Counted from the stretch's first letter, positions 15,389 to 24,762 are shown. The stretch is 33,080 nucleotides of DNA from Candidatus Staskawiczbacteria bacterium RIFCSPHIGHO2_01_FULL_39_25 (GCA_001820095.1 MHOO01000011.1:102147-135226); one strand, 5' to 3'. Notes: generated by a model not told the origin, from the sequence alone. A program made the numbers and translations.

Positions 15389-17572
15389 ATGGCTAAAAAC
15401 GGCAAAATACAAAAAAATAACCTTGAGAAAAAGAAAGCCGCTATCTTAAGCTCCTGGACAAAGCGATGGATTAAAGCCACGTTGCTTTTTGTGGCTGCCA
15501 TTATTGTGATCTTGAGCTTTTTAGATAAAGCAGGAGCCGCAGGACACTTTTTCAAATGGTTTTCACATTTTTTAACGGGCCAAGCTATTCTTACACTTCC
15601 TTTATTTTTGGCAACAGCGGGATTTATCTTTCTGAAAACCAAAAAGAAAGGTAAAAACTTAGCCATGCTCCTGGCTATTACTATTGCCATTGTTGGCATT
15701 GCGGGAATCCTGGGCGCCCGGGACCTAAGCCAAATGCAAGGCGGCTGGATAGGGTTTTTGCTTGCCAAGCTCTTGGTAGGCTCTTTTGGGCTTTTAGTAG
15801 CCAATATCATTTTTGGAGCCGTAATTTTAATCAGTTTGTTTATCTTTTTCCAGTTTATTTGGTCGGAAATTCCCAAGGAAAGGGAGGAGCCTTCTTTGGC
15901 GGGCCAGCTGAAAAGCTCGGATGCCCCTACGTTTAAGATAAAAGGGGTAGAAGAAGAACGACCAGAGATAAGGCCTTCTAAAATATCCCTGTTCAAAAGC
16001 CCTGAAAAACCCAAAGATAAAAGACCGGTTCCAGTACCTGTTTTAACGGCTATTAGCAAGGGCAAATACTCGCTGCCTCCCATTGATCTGCTTTCCAAAA
16101 ATGAAACTTCTCCGACTTCTGGAAACATAAAAGAAAATTCATTAATCATTAAAAAAACGTTTGAGAATTTCGGTATTCCCGTGGAAATGGCTGAGGTCAA
16201 TGTGGGTCCGGCCGTTACCCAGTATGCTTTCAAGCCGGCCGAGGGAGTAAAACTTTCTAAAATTACCACGCTATCAAATAATTTAGCGTTGGCATTGGCA
16301 GCTCATCCTATTAGAATTGAGGCTCCTATTCCTGGGAAATCGCTGGTGGGCATTGAAGTGCCAAACAAAGTGAGGGCGACGGTTACGTTAAGGAACTTAA
16401 TCACTGATCATGCTTACCAGGAAAATCCTGCCAATTTAGTTATTGCGTTAGGGAAAGATGTTTCGGGGGCTCCGGTGTACACAGACTTAGCAGAAATGCC
16501 CCACATGCTAGTGGCTGGCGCAACCGGCACGGGTAAAACCATTTTCTTGAATTCACTAATTCTAAGCTTGCTGTACAAAAACACGCCGGAAGGATTGCGC
16601 ATTATCATGGTTGACCCAAAGCGCGTTGAGTTCCAAAACTACAACGATATTCCGCATTTATTGTGCCCCGTCATTTATGACGCGGCAAAAACGATGAATG
16701 CCCTGCAGTGGCTGGCAAAGGAGATGGAACGAAGATTCGAAGTGTTTTCTGAGGTTCCCACGAGAAATCTTAAAGGCTATAATTCTAATAAAAATGTGAT
16801 TGCGTCAGGATCCACCTTGCCTTCTATTGTACTCATTATTGATGAATTGGCGGATTTGATGGCGGCAAAAGGCAGGGAACTGGAGGCGGGAATTGTAAGG
16901 CTAGCCCAGATGGCCCGTGCCACGGGCATCCACTTGGTGCTGGCAACCCAGAGGCCTTCCGTAGAAGTCATTACGGGCTTAATTAAGGCTAATATAAGTT
17001 CGCGAATCAGCTTTCAGGTGGCCTCGCAAATAGACTCAAGAACGGTTATAGATACTTCGGGGGCCGAGAAATTATTGGGGGCTGGAGACATGCTTTTCCT
17101 GTCATCTAAGAGTTCTAAAATTACCAGAATCCAAGGGCCTTATATTTCTGAAAAAGAGGTGAAAAAAGTTACCGATTGGTCTGCCGAGCAAGGCAAAATG
17201 GTTGAGGAGCCGCAGTCAGTGCTAATTCAAAGCTTAAAAGACACTCTTGAAGCTCAGCAGGAAGGCGACCAAAAAGGCGGCGACACTTCTTTTGGCGATG
17301 ATGATCCGCTTTTTGAAGATGTAAAAAGAATCGTGCTGGAAACCAAAAAAGCATCGGCTTCATTTTTGCAAAGGAGATTGCGCATTGGCTATTCTCGCGC
17401 GGCGCGATTAATTGATATGTTAGAAGACAAGGGAATTGTGGGGCCAGCCGACGGCGCTAAACCGCGGGATGTGTATGAAAATCCGGGCGTTTCAACGGCT
17501 GACCTTTCGGGCGGTACGGGATTAGATGAATCAGAAGAAGTGCCGAAGGAGGCGGGATGGGAGAAGGTGTAA
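15389..17572 (+). CDS. ftsK: DNA translocase FtsK/SpoIIIE
   Basis: N-terminal TMs, HMLVAGATGTGKTIFLNSLI Walker A, VLIIDELADLM Walker B, ATQRPSVEVITGLIKANISSRISFQV, C-terminal gamma winged helix. Confidence 0.98.
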   Translation: MAKNGKIQKNNLEKKKAAILSSWTKRWIKATLLFVAAIIVILSFLDKAGAAGHFFKWFSHFLTGQAILTLPLFLATAGFIFLKTKKKGKNLAMLLAITIAIVGIAGILGARDLSQMQGGWIGFLLAKLLVGSFGLLVANIIFGAVILISLFIFFQFIWSEIPKEREEPSLAGQLKSSDAPTFKIKGVEEERPEIRPSKISLFKSPEKPKDKRPVPVPVLTAISKGKYSLPPIDLLSKNETSPTSGNIKENSLIIKKTFENFGIPVEMAEVNVGPAVTQYAFKPAEGVKLSKITTLSNNLALALAAHPIRIEAPIPGKSLVGIEVPNKVRATVTLRNLITDHAYQENPANLVIALGKDVSGAPVYTDLAEMPHMLVAGATGTGKTIFLNSLILSLLYKNTPEGLRIIMVDPKRVEFQNYNDIPHLLCPVIYDAAKTMNALQWLAKEMERRFEVFSEVPTRNLKGYNSNKNVIASGSTLPSIVLIIDELADLMAAKGRELEAGIVRLAQMARATGIHLVLATQRPSVEVITGLIKANISSRISFQVASQIDSRTVIDTSGAEKLLGAGDMLFLSSKSSKITRIQGPYISEKEVKKVTDWSAEQGKMVEEPQSVLIQSLKDTLEAQQEGDQKGGDTSFGDDDPLFEDVKRIVLETKKASASFLQRRLRIGYSRAARLIDMLEDKGIVGPADGAKPRDVYENPGVSTADLSGGTGLDESEEVPKEAGWEKV

Positions 17573-17573
17573 G

Positions 17574-17614
17574 TTTAACATTTGACAATTGACATTTAAC
17601 ATTTGACATTTAAC
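17574..17614. repeat. heptad tract B3 (ACATTTG dialect)
   Basis: ACATTTG ACAATTG ACATTTA ACATTTG ACATTTA AC, exact period 7. Confidence 0.9.
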
Positions 17615-17651
17615 GATCGAAATTAATTTGAAATTATTAAAATAAAAAAAC

Positions 17652-18665
17652 ATGGCGAAAGAAAAAATAAAAAAAGAACCCGAAAAAAAAGAGAACAAGG
17701 CATTAAATTCTGCGATTGATGATATTAAGGCCCGGTTTGGGGAAGGGGCCATTATGAAGCTTTCAGAAACCAATAAGGTTAATGTGGATGCCATTCCTAC
17801 TGGTTCCATTGCCATGGATATGGCGTTGGGCGTGGGCGGAATGCCTCGCGGAAGAATTATTGAAATTTACGGGGCGGAGTCTTCAGGTAAAACTACCTTA
17901 TCTTTGCATATTGTATCTGAAGCCCAGAAAAAGGGCGGGGTATGCGCTTACATTGATGCTGAACACGCTATGGACCCTGATTATGCTAAACGGCTTGGGG
18001 TAAATACTAATGATCTTTTAATTTCCCAGCCGGACTCGGGCGAGCATGCTTTGCAAATTGTGGAAACCTTAGTTAATACCAAAAATGTGGATGTGATTGT
18101 CGTTGATTCCGTGGCAGCATTAACTCCCCAGCGTGAAATAGAAGGTGAAATTGGCGACCAGCACATGGGGCTGCAGGCCCGTATGATGTCGCAAGCCTGC
18201 CGAAAGCTATCAGCCATTGCCGCCAAATCAAACACTATGATTATTTTTATCAACCAAACCAGGATGAAAATTGGCATGGTGTTTGGAAATCCTGAAACGA
18301 CTCCCGGAGGATTGGCTTTAAAATTTTATGCTTCGGTGAGGGTAAATTTGGCAAGAACCGCCCAAATAAAATCAGGAGATGAAATTATTGGCAACCGGGT
18401 AAAAGCCAAAGTGGTAAAAAATAAAGTGGCTGCTCCCTTCAGGGTTGCCGAGTTTGATATTTATTACAACGAAGGAATTTCAAAATCAGGGGATGCGCTG
18501 CGGGCGGGGTTAGCCAATGGAATGATAAAGCAATCAGGGGCTTCTTTCGCATTTGAGGGCGAAAAAATGGGACAGGGAACCGAAGCTGCGAAAGCTTATT
18601 TAAAAGAGCACCCCGAAGCAGTGAAAAAGATTAAAACATTAGCAATGGCAGTTCAAGAAGCATAG
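17652..18665 (+). CDS. recA: recombinase RecA
   Basis: [20 protein letters not shown] Walker [40 protein letters not shown]. Confidence 0.99.
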   Translation: MAKEKIKKEPEKKENKALNSAIDDIKARFGEGAIMKLSETNKVNVDAIPTGSIAMDMALGVGGMPRGRIIEIYGAESSGKTTLSLHIVSEAQKKGGVCAYIDAEHAMDPDYAKRLGVNTNDLLISQPDSGEHALQIVETLVNTKNVDVIVVDSVAALTPQREIEGEIGDQHMGLQARMMSQACRKLSAIAAKSNTMIIFINQTRMKIGMVFGNPETTPGGLALKFYASVRVNLARTAQIKSGDEIIGNRVKAKVVKNKVAAPFRVAEFDIYYNEGISKSGDALRAGLANGMIKQSGASFAFEGEKMGQGTEAAKAYLKEHPEAVKKIKTLAMAVQEA

Positions 18666-18669
18666 ATTA

Positions 18670-18799
18670 ACAATTGACCATTGACATTTGACAATTGACA
18701 ACTAAACTCTAATAGGCCAATAAGTTTTTAACCTAAAAAAACAGTCCGTGGACTGTTTTTTTAGGTCAAAGGTTAAATGTCAATTGTTAAATGTCATCT
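18670..18799. repeat. heptad inverted element B4 flanking the recA/rpsR terminator
   Basis: ACAATTG ACCATTG ACATTTG ACAATTG ... GTCAAAG GTTAAAT GTCAATT GTTAAAT GTCATCT; right arm contains the rpsR stop. Confidence 0.85.
18731..18766. terminator. bidirectional terminator between recA and rpsR
   Basis: ACCTAAAAAAACAGTCC-gt-GGACTGTTTTTTTAGGT, perfect 17-bp stem. Confidence 0.9.
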
Positions 18800-18991
18800 C
18801 GGAGTATACGGCAGCATTCCCATTTGCCGTGCGCGCTTTATGGCGGTGGCAATTTTCCGTTGGTGATGGGTGCAAAGGCCGGTTTTTTTGCTAGGTTTTA
18901 TTTTATAGAAGCCAGAAATAAAACGCGACAGCAATTCTGTATTTTTATAATCTACCGTATCAATATTCTTTTGGCAAAAATAACAAAACAT
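18794..18991 (-). CDS. rpsR: 30S ribosomal protein bS18
   Basis: CYFCQKN..IDTVDYKNTELLSRFIS..KIKPSKKTGLCTHHQRKIATAIKRARQMGMLPYT; zinc-type CxxC form. Confidence 0.95.
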   Translation of the reverse strand: MFCYFCQKNIDTVDYKNTELLSRFISGFYKIKPSKKTGLCTHHQRKIATAIKRARQMGMLPYTPR

Positions 18992-18998
18992 CTTAGTT

Positions 18999-19116
18999 TA
19001 GAATCTTGAATCTGGTATCTAGTATCTTGAATGGAATTTTGAATTTGGAATATGAAGTGTTGTATTCACTATTCTTTTATTCTATTCCAGCTTCAAGATA
19101 CAAGATTCTAGATTCA
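18999..19116. repeat. ATCTTGA-dialect inverted heptad element, copy A2
   Basis: TTAGAATCTTGAATCTGGTATCTAGTATCTTGAAT... / ...CTTCAAGATACAAGATTCTAGATTC. Confidence 0.88.
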
Positions 19117-19118
19117 CG

Positions 19119-19619
19119 TTAGAATGGGATATCTTTCACATCTATCTCATCGCTTTTGGGCTCTTCAGTGCTTACAAAGTTGGCCGGTGGCATATTATTC
19201 TCTTCAATAACAGGGATGTCTTCACTTTTTGCGGGAGCGGATTCAGGAGCAGAGGGCGGCTTATTATATTGGCCTCCGTTGCCTCCGCCTGCTGGCCGGG
19301 GACCTAACTGCAATCCGTCTGCAATTATTTCTGTCCTATATTGTTTTAACCCCTGTTGATTCTGCCAATTCCTTGTTTTTATCCTTCCTTCAATCAATAC
19401 TAATGAACCTTTTGTTAAATATCGCGAACTTATATCCGCCAGTTTTCCGAAACAAACAATATTATGGAATTCAACATCCTGTTTTTTTTGGCCGGCCTGG
19501 TCAGTATAAAACCTGTTGGTGGCTATGCCAAACGACGTGACCTGCTGCCCTGATGGCAATGCCCTTACTTCTGGATCGCGGGTTACGTTGCCTAATACGA
19601 AGGCTTTGTTTAAATTCAT
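19119..19619 (-). CDS. ssb: single-stranded DNA-binding protein
   Basis: MNLNKAFVLGNVTRDPEVRALPSGQQVTSFGIATNRFY OB fold; acidic tail ending DIPF. Confidence 0.97.
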   Translation of the reverse strand: MNLNKAFVLGNVTRDPEVRALPSGQQVTSFGIATNRFYTDQAGQKKQDVEFHNIVCFGKLADISSRYLTKGSLVLIEGRIKTRNWQNQQGLKQYRTEIIADGLQLGPRPAGGGNGGQYNKPPSAPESAPAKSEDIPVIEENNMPPANFVSTEEPKSDEIDVKDIPF

Positions 19620-19627
19620 AATGATGA

Positions 19628-19703
19628 GGGTATAGCATCTAGGGGTTAGGGTATAGTGAAACGTTTCACTAGACGCTAAACCCTATCCCCTAAACCCTAT
19701 TCA
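19628..19703. repeat. CTAAACC-dialect inverted heptad element
   Basis: GGGTATA GCATCTA GGGGTTA GGGTATA GTGAAAC/GTTTCAC CTAGACG CTAAACC CTATCCC CTAAACC CTATTCA. Confidence 0.85.
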
Positions 19704-20143
19704 CCAAGTATTTCTTCTAGTTTCTTATCAATTTCTTCTGCCTTAACTTTTTCTCCCTTATGTTTGTCTTCCGTAAATTTGGGCACGGGAGATGCTAGGG
19801 CATCTGATTCTGGAGCGACAAACGGTTTTCTGGTTCTGCGCTCCTTCATTTCTTTTGCCGGTTTCTTTACCAAAATGAAGCTGCGTAAGATTTGCTGGTC
19901 TTTTTCTACCCTTTCTTTAATTGGTTTTATTGTATCTTCTGCTGTCTGGAATGTCAAAATAACAAAATATCCTGAACTATGCTTTTTGATAGGATAGGCC
20001 AGTGTTTGGGCAGACGTTTTTTCTGATCGCAAAATCACTCCTCCCTTGCCTTGAATGAAGGTTTCAATCTCTTTTATCGTGCCCTCCATTTGTTCGGAGC
20101 TGGCTGAAGAAGAAATAATATAGGTAAGTTCGTACGATTTCAT
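19697..20143 (-). CDS. rpsF: 30S ribosomal protein bS6
   Basis: MKSYELTYIISSSASSEQMEGTIKEIETFI...LAYPIKKHSSGYFVILTF; rpsF-ssb-rpsR order. Confidence 0.95.
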   Translation of the reverse strand: MKSYELTYIISSSASSEQMEGTIKEIETFIQGKGGVILRSEKTSAQTLAYPIKKHSSGYFVILTFQTAEDTIKPIKERVEKDQQILRSFILVKKPAKEMKERRTRKPFVAPESDALASPVPKFTEDKHKGEKVKAEEIDKKLEEILGE

Positions 20144-20149
20144 GGTGCT

Positions 20150-20178
20150 ATTATAACAGATGCTTCTTGAAAATTCAA
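20150..20178 (-). promoter_or_regulatory. promoter of rpsF-ssb-rpsR
   Basis: On minus: TTGAAT -17 nt- TATAAT AGCACC ATG. Confidence 0.75.
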
Positions 20179-20201
20179 GCCTTTAATGGGATAATTTAAA
20201 C

Positions 20202-20377
20202 ATACCTTGAATCACGAAATGCTTTCAAGGTATTTTCTCTAAATTCGGCGGGCGGAAATTTGATAGAATTCCAAAACGTAGCTTGCTACGTTTTGGAATT
20301 ATTGCGAATTTACGACCCAAATTTAGAGAAAAGACCTGAAACTTGCATTTAATTGGGCATTTCGTAATTTAAGGTAT
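20202..20377. mobile_element. MITE-like structured element, full copy M1
   Basis: TACCTTGAATCACGAAATGC / GCATTTCGTAATTTAAGGTA terminal inverted repeats; inner 16-bp stem AATTCCAAAACGTAGC-tt-GCTACGTTTTGGAATT; matches 27476-27653. Confidence 0.85.
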
Positions 20378-20379
20378 AT

Positions 20380-21705
20380 ATGGAAATTAATAAATCTATA
20401 TTTAAATCATACGACATTAGGGGTATTTATCCTGAAGAATTGAACGAGGCAACTGCCTATCACATAGGCAGAGCTTTTGTAAGGTTTACGGGTGCTAAAA
20501 ATGTCGTAGTCTGCCAAGATGCCCGTCTTTCTTCCATGGCATTGCTGGAGGCTTTAGCGAAGGGTATGATAGCAGAAAACGCTGGTGTCCAGTATATAGG
20601 GCAGCTGCCTACAGAGTGCCTATATTTTGCAGTGGCTTGGCATGATTTTGATGCAGGGGTCATGATTACCGCAAGCCATAATCCAAAAGAATATAATGGT
20701 TTTAAAATGATAGTAAAAAAAGATAAGACCCTTTCTATTATGAGAGGTAAAGAATTATCTTCTCTTGTTGAGGAAAGCAATTACAATAAAAATGGAGATG
20801 TGGTCGTTAAAGAAAGAGATATTTTATCAGATTATATAAAATATATTTTTAATCTCTTTGATCTTACGAATCTAAAAAAATTTAAGATTGTTGTTGACGC
20901 TTCAAATGGCGTGATAGGGAATGTACTTTCAAAAGTTACATTGCCAGTTGAAATTATCCCCTTAAATTTTAGACCTGATGGCAACTTTCCCAACCATGCC
21001 CCAAATCCGCTGGAACCAGGTTCGTCAGACCAAATTAAAGAAGCAATTAAACAACATGGGGCCGATTTTGGTTTTATGTTTGACGGTGATGCCGACCGGA
21101 TTTTTTTAGTCAATGAGGCCGGTGAGTTGGCCCCGGCGGATATGGTATTATTGCTATTAGCAAAATATTTTTTAAGAAAGAATCCCAAAGCGGCTATTGC
21201 CTATAATGCCATTTGTTCAAAGGCGGTTCCGGAATTTGTAAAAAAATGGGGGGGCATCCCGGTGCGCACCCAAGTTGGGGCAGTAAATGTAAGAGATGGA
21301 TTGCTCAAAAATAATGGTGTGATGGGCGGGGAAGTGTCGGCCCACTATTGTTTCCGTGATTATTTTTATATGGATTCAGGGCTCATTGCCTTTTTGGCAA
21401 TGCTTCAAATTATTTCAGAAGACGGCAGAAAGGTTTCAGAAATTATTAAAGAAATTTCTCCCTATTTTAAAACCGATACTAATTTCCAAGTTGCCGATAA
21501 AGAAAAGATGTTGAAAAGAATAAAAGAAAAATATGTCGATGGCAAACAGGATTTTTTAGATGGCATAACCGTAGAATACCAAGATTGGTGGTTCAATGTG
21601 CGCCCTTCAAACACTGAGCCATTGCTACGGTTAACCCTTGAAGCCGACACACCGGAGTTATTGGAAGTTAAGAAAAAAGAATTGAGCGAATGTATTATAC
21701 TTTGA
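20380..21705 (+). CDS. phosphomannomutase/phosphoglucomutase
   Basis: FKSYDIRGIYPEELNE, MITASHNPKEYNGFK, FDGDADRIFLVNEAGE, RPSNTEPLLRL. Confidence 0.97.
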   Translation: MEINKSIFKSYDIRGIYPEELNEATAYHIGRAFVRFTGAKNVVVCQDARLSSMALLEALAKGMIAENAGVQYIGQLPTECLYFAVAWHDFDAGVMITASHNPKEYNGFKMIVKKDKTLSIMRGKELSSLVEESNYNKNGDVVVKERDILSDYIKYIFNLFDLTNLKKFKIVVDASNGVIGNVLSKVTLPVEIIPLNFRPDGNFPNHAPNPLEPGSSDQIKEAIKQHGADFGFMFDGDADRIFLVNEAGELAPADMVLLLLAKYFLRKNPKAAIAYNAICSKAVPEFVKKWGGIPVRTQVGAVNVRDGLLKNNGVMGGEVSAHYCFRDYFYMDSGLIAFLAMLQIISEDGRKVSEIIKEISPYFKTDTNFQVADKEKMLKRIKEKYVDGKQDFLDGITVEYQDWWFNVRPSNTEPLLRLTLEADTPELLEVKKKELSECIIL

Positions 21706-21734
21706 ATTACGAAAGCATTTCGTAATTCAAAGTA
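21698..21734. mobile_element. minimal (internally deleted) copy M3 of the MITE-like element
   Basis: TACTTTGAATTACGAAA-GC-ATTTCGTAATTCAAAGTA; identical to the termini of the copy at 27478-27651. Confidence 0.85.
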
Positions 21735-21745
21735 AATAAGTTATT

Positions 21746-21778
21746 AAAAAAACAGCCCATAAAACGGCTGTCTTTTTT
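21746..21778. terminator. bidirectional terminator
   Basis: AAAAAAACAGCC-cataaaac-GGCTGTCTTTTTT. Confidence 0.85.
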
Positions 21779-21811
21779 GATGTTAAATGTCAATGGTCAA
21801 ATGTTAATTGT
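21779..21811. repeat. heptad tract B5
   Basis: GTTAAAT GTCAATG GTCAAAT GTTAATT GTC. Confidence 0.8.
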
Positions 21812-22789
21812 CTATAATAGACCCATTTTTTCTTTCACCTCTCTCATTGTTTCTTGCGCTATAGTCAATGCGCGTGATTGGCTCTGCTTTAAAATTTCCT
21901 GCAGATAAACCTCCCTCAACGAAAGTTCTTTTTGTTTTCGGCGGAATGGCTCTAAATAATCGATGACTATTTTTGCTAAGGATTTTTTAAATTCTCCGTA
22001 ATTTTTCCCCTTAAACTCTTTTTCTAAGTCTTGCGTAGTTTTGTTGGCAAGCAGGCTATAGATCGTAAACAAGTTTGAAATGCCAGGTTTTTTGGTTACG
22101 TTATAAATAACGTCTTTGCCTGAATCAGTCTGGGCAGACATGATTTTTCTTTGGATGTCTTCGGGCGAATCAAATAAGAATATGCAGCTTTTTGGATCGT
22201 CTGATTTTGACATTTTCTTTTTTGGATCGGTCAGGCTCATGATTTTTGCCCCTTCTTTAGGAATGAGGGATTCGGGCTCTTTAAATGTTTGGCCGAATTT
22301 TTGGTTGAATTTTTTGGCAATAGACCTGGTTAGCTCTACGTGCTGTCCCTGGTCTTTGCCTACGGGCACCGCTTCTGCTCTGTAAAGCAAAATGTCAGCA
22401 GCCATTAATACCGGATAACTTAATAGTCCGGCGTTGATATAAGCCTTATTTGTTTTGGATTTTTCTTTGAATTGGGTCATCCTCTGCAGCTCTCCTAATG
22501 GCGTAATGGTTCCCAAGAGCCAGGCAAGTTCAGGATGCTCTTTAATGTGAGATTGGACAAAAATAACGGATTTTTCAGGATTGATGCCGGCCGCTAAGTA
22601 TACAATTAAGGTTTCAAAAATATTTTTTTGAAGCTCTTTTTTATCGTACGGTGTCGTAATGGCGTGCAAATCAACAATGCAAAAAACGCATTCATGTGTT
22701 TCCTGAAGATCTATCCATTGCTTTATCGCTCCTAAATAGTTTCCCAAGTGCAGGCTGCCCGTAGGTCTTATACCACTGAAGATTCGCAT
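21812..22789 (-). CDS. trpS: tryptophanyl-tRNA synthetase
   Basis: FSGIRPTGSLHLGNYLGAIKQW (HIGH-like) and KKKMSKSDD (KMSKS). Confidence 0.98.
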   Translation of the reverse strand: MRIFSGIRPTGSLHLGNYLGAIKQWIDLQETHECVFCIVDLHAITTPYDKKELQKNIFETLIVYLAAGINPEKSVIFVQSHIKEHPELAWLLGTITPLGELQRMTQFKEKSKTNKAYINAGLLSYPVLMAADILLYRAEAVPVGKDQGQHVELTRSIAKKFNQKFGQTFKEPESLIPKEGAKIMSLTDPKKKMSKSDDPKSCIFLFDSPEDIQRKIMSAQTDSGKDVIYNVTKKPGISNLFTIYSLLANKTTQDLEKEFKGKNYGEFKKSLAKIVIDYLEPFRRKQKELSLREVYLQEILKQSQSRALTIAQETMREVKEKMGLL

Positions 22790-22800
22790 GGCTCATAGAA

Positions 22801-22880
22801 CATTTGACATGTGACATTTAACATTTGACCAGCGAATTTTAAATTCATAGTCAATTGTCAATTGTTAATTGTCAATTGTA
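22801..22880. repeat. heptad inverted element B6
   Basis: ACATTTG ACATGTG ACATTTA ACATTTG ACC ... AGTCAATT GTCAATT GTTAATT GTCAATT GTAG. Confidence 0.85.
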
Positions 22881-22884
22881 GTTT

Positions 22885-24609
22885 TTATACTTCAATAACC
22901 ACTGGCAAAATCATCGGTCTTCGTGAAGTTTTGCTTGCTAAAAAGTCGCCAATTTTATTGCGCATTTCTTCCTTCACGTATGACCAATTAATGGGTTCTT
23001 GGTTCTTAGCGGTTTTTTCCACAATTTCAATGACTTTCCTGCGGGTTTGGGCCAGTAAATCTTTTGATTCGCGCAGATAAACAAATCCCCGTGAAATAAT
23101 GTCGGGAGAGCCTTTTACCTTGCCGGTTGTGCTGTCAATAATGGCGACAATCACAAACATGCCGTCTTCGGCAAGCATCTGGCGGTCCCGTAATACAATT
23201 TCTCCCACGTCTCCTACTCCCAAGCCGTCCACAAATACATAATTTGAAGCTACCTTATCCTTTAATACCTCTGCCTTGTCTTTGGTGAATTTTATCACAG
23301 ATCCATTATCAGGCACAAACACTTTGTCTTTGGGAATACCCAGTTCATAGGCAATTCTAGCGCCCTCTTTCAGAAAAAAATGGTTTCCATAAACAGGAAT
23401 AAAATAGGTTGGCTTGATGTCGGTAATCATTTTCTTGATGCCCTCCCGGTTGCTGTGTCCTGAAATATGCACATCAATAATGTCTGAATGGAATACATTA
23501 TCAGACAAACGGTATAAGTTATCGCGCAGGCGCTGGACGGTCCTTTCGTTTCCTGGAATTACCGAAGAGGAAAAAATAATCGTATCTTTTTTACCAATTT
23601 TAATGTGCCGGTGGTTGCCTGCAACCATCCTGGGAAGCGCTGAACGCTCTTCACCCTGCCCTCCGGTACAAATAATAATCACTTTGTTGTCAGGATGCTC
23701 ATGCGTTTTTTCAACAGATATAATCACGCCTTTGGGAATTTTGATATAGCCCAGCTTTTGCGCCAGTTCAATGTTGAGCTTCATGCTGAATCCATCTAAA
23801 GCGACTTTCCGGTTGGTTTGGGCAGCAAATTCCAAAATCTGGCGGATGCGTTCTATTTGGGAGGAAAAAGTTGCAATAATAGTGCGGCCAGGGGCTTCGC
23901 TAATCAGCTTATGCAGGTTTTTCAACATTTCTTCTTCGGTAACCTGTTTTTTGGTGTTAATAGACCCCAAACTTTCCAGCATTAGAATAGTCGGTTTTTT
24001 CAAGTTCTGCAAATGGGTGTATTCTAATTCCTTCCTGCCGATAGGATTTTTTTCTATCGTCCAATCTCCCGGATGAATGACGGTTCCCGCAGGAGTTTCC
24101 AGTATGACTCCCACCGCATCCATAATGGCATGGTCAATTTGGAAAAAAGCCAACGTAAAATTTCCAAGGCTTACTTTTTCCTTAAGGTCTTTTATATAAA
24201 GGGTTTTTAATTTTTTTGAACTGTTTCTGTCTAAGTCTTCTAGTCGATGTTTTACCATTTCTAAAGTTAACGGTCTTCCGATAACTTGCGGATACCCCAA
24301 TTTTTTTAACAAAATGGGAGCGGCCCCAATATGATCTAAATGCCCGTGGGAAAAAATAACCGCTTTAATATTTTTTTCTTTGCCTTTTAAATATTCAGTA
24401 TTGGGGATTACATAATCAATGCCCGGCATATCTTCTTCCGGAAACTGCAGCCCCATGTCTAAAATAACAATATCATGGCCGTACTCAAAAACAGTCATGT
24501 TTCTGCCGACTTCTTCGCATCCTCCAAGGGGGATGATTTTTAATAAGTTTTCTGCCTTATGCTGGGTATGCCCCAACGGTTTTCTGATCTGTTTTGGTTG
24601 TTTGAACAT
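22885..24609 (-). CDS. rnj: ribonuclease J (metallo-beta-lactamase/beta-CASP)
   Basis: LGGCEEVGRNMTVFEY, FSHGHLDHIGAAPILL, HISGHSNREGIKKMITDIKPTYFIPVYGNHFFL. Confidence 0.96.
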   Translation of the reverse strand: MFKQPKQIRKPLGHTQHKAENLLKIIPLGGCEEVGRNMTVFEYGHDIVILDMGLQFPEEDMPGIDYVIPNTEYLKGKEKNIKAVIFSHGHLDHIGAAPILLKKLGYPQVIGRPLTLEMVKHRLEDLDRNSSKKLKTLYIKDLKEKVSLGNFTLAFFQIDHAIMDAVGVILETPAGTVIHPGDWTIEKNPIGRKELEYTHLQNLKKPTILMLESLGSINTKKQVTEEEMLKNLHKLISEAPGRTIIATFSSQIERIRQILEFAAQTNRKVALDGFSMKLNIELAQKLGYIKIPKGVIISVEKTHEHPDNKVIIICTGGQGEERSALPRMVAGNHRHIKIGKKDTIIFSSSVIPGNERTVQRLRDNLYRLSDNVFHSDIIDVHISGHSNREGIKKMITDIKPTYFIPVYGNHFFLKEGARIAYELGIPKDKVFVPDNGSVIKFTKDKAEVLKDKVASNYVFVDGLGVGDVGEIVLRDRQMLAEDGMFVIVAIIDSTTGKVKGSPDIISRGFVYLRESKDLLAQTRRKVIEIVEKTAKNQEPINWSYVKEEMRNKIGDFLASKTSRRPMILPVVIEV

Positions 24610-24612
24610 AGT

Positions 24613-24755
24613 TTTAATCGTGAATCTTGAATCTGGTATCTTGTATCTTGAATACCTGCTGGCAGGCAGGCAGAGAATACGGAGTTATGAATAAGAAAGC
24701 TTTGAGACTCAATATTCAATTCCAGCTTCCAGATACTAGATTCTAAATTCTAGTT
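24613..24755. repeat. ATCTTGA-dialect inverted heptad element, copy A3
   Basis: TGAATCTTGAATCTGGTATCTTGTATCTTGAAT ... CAGCTTCCAGATACTAGATTCTAAATTCTAG; left arm also carries CCTGCTGGCAGGCAGGCAG. Confidence 0.85.
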
Positions 24756-24762
24756 TATTTTG

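Noticed and set aside
19628-19703. True telomere or chromosome end
   Set aside because: Only a few CCCTAAA-like units, internal to an operon and palindromic.
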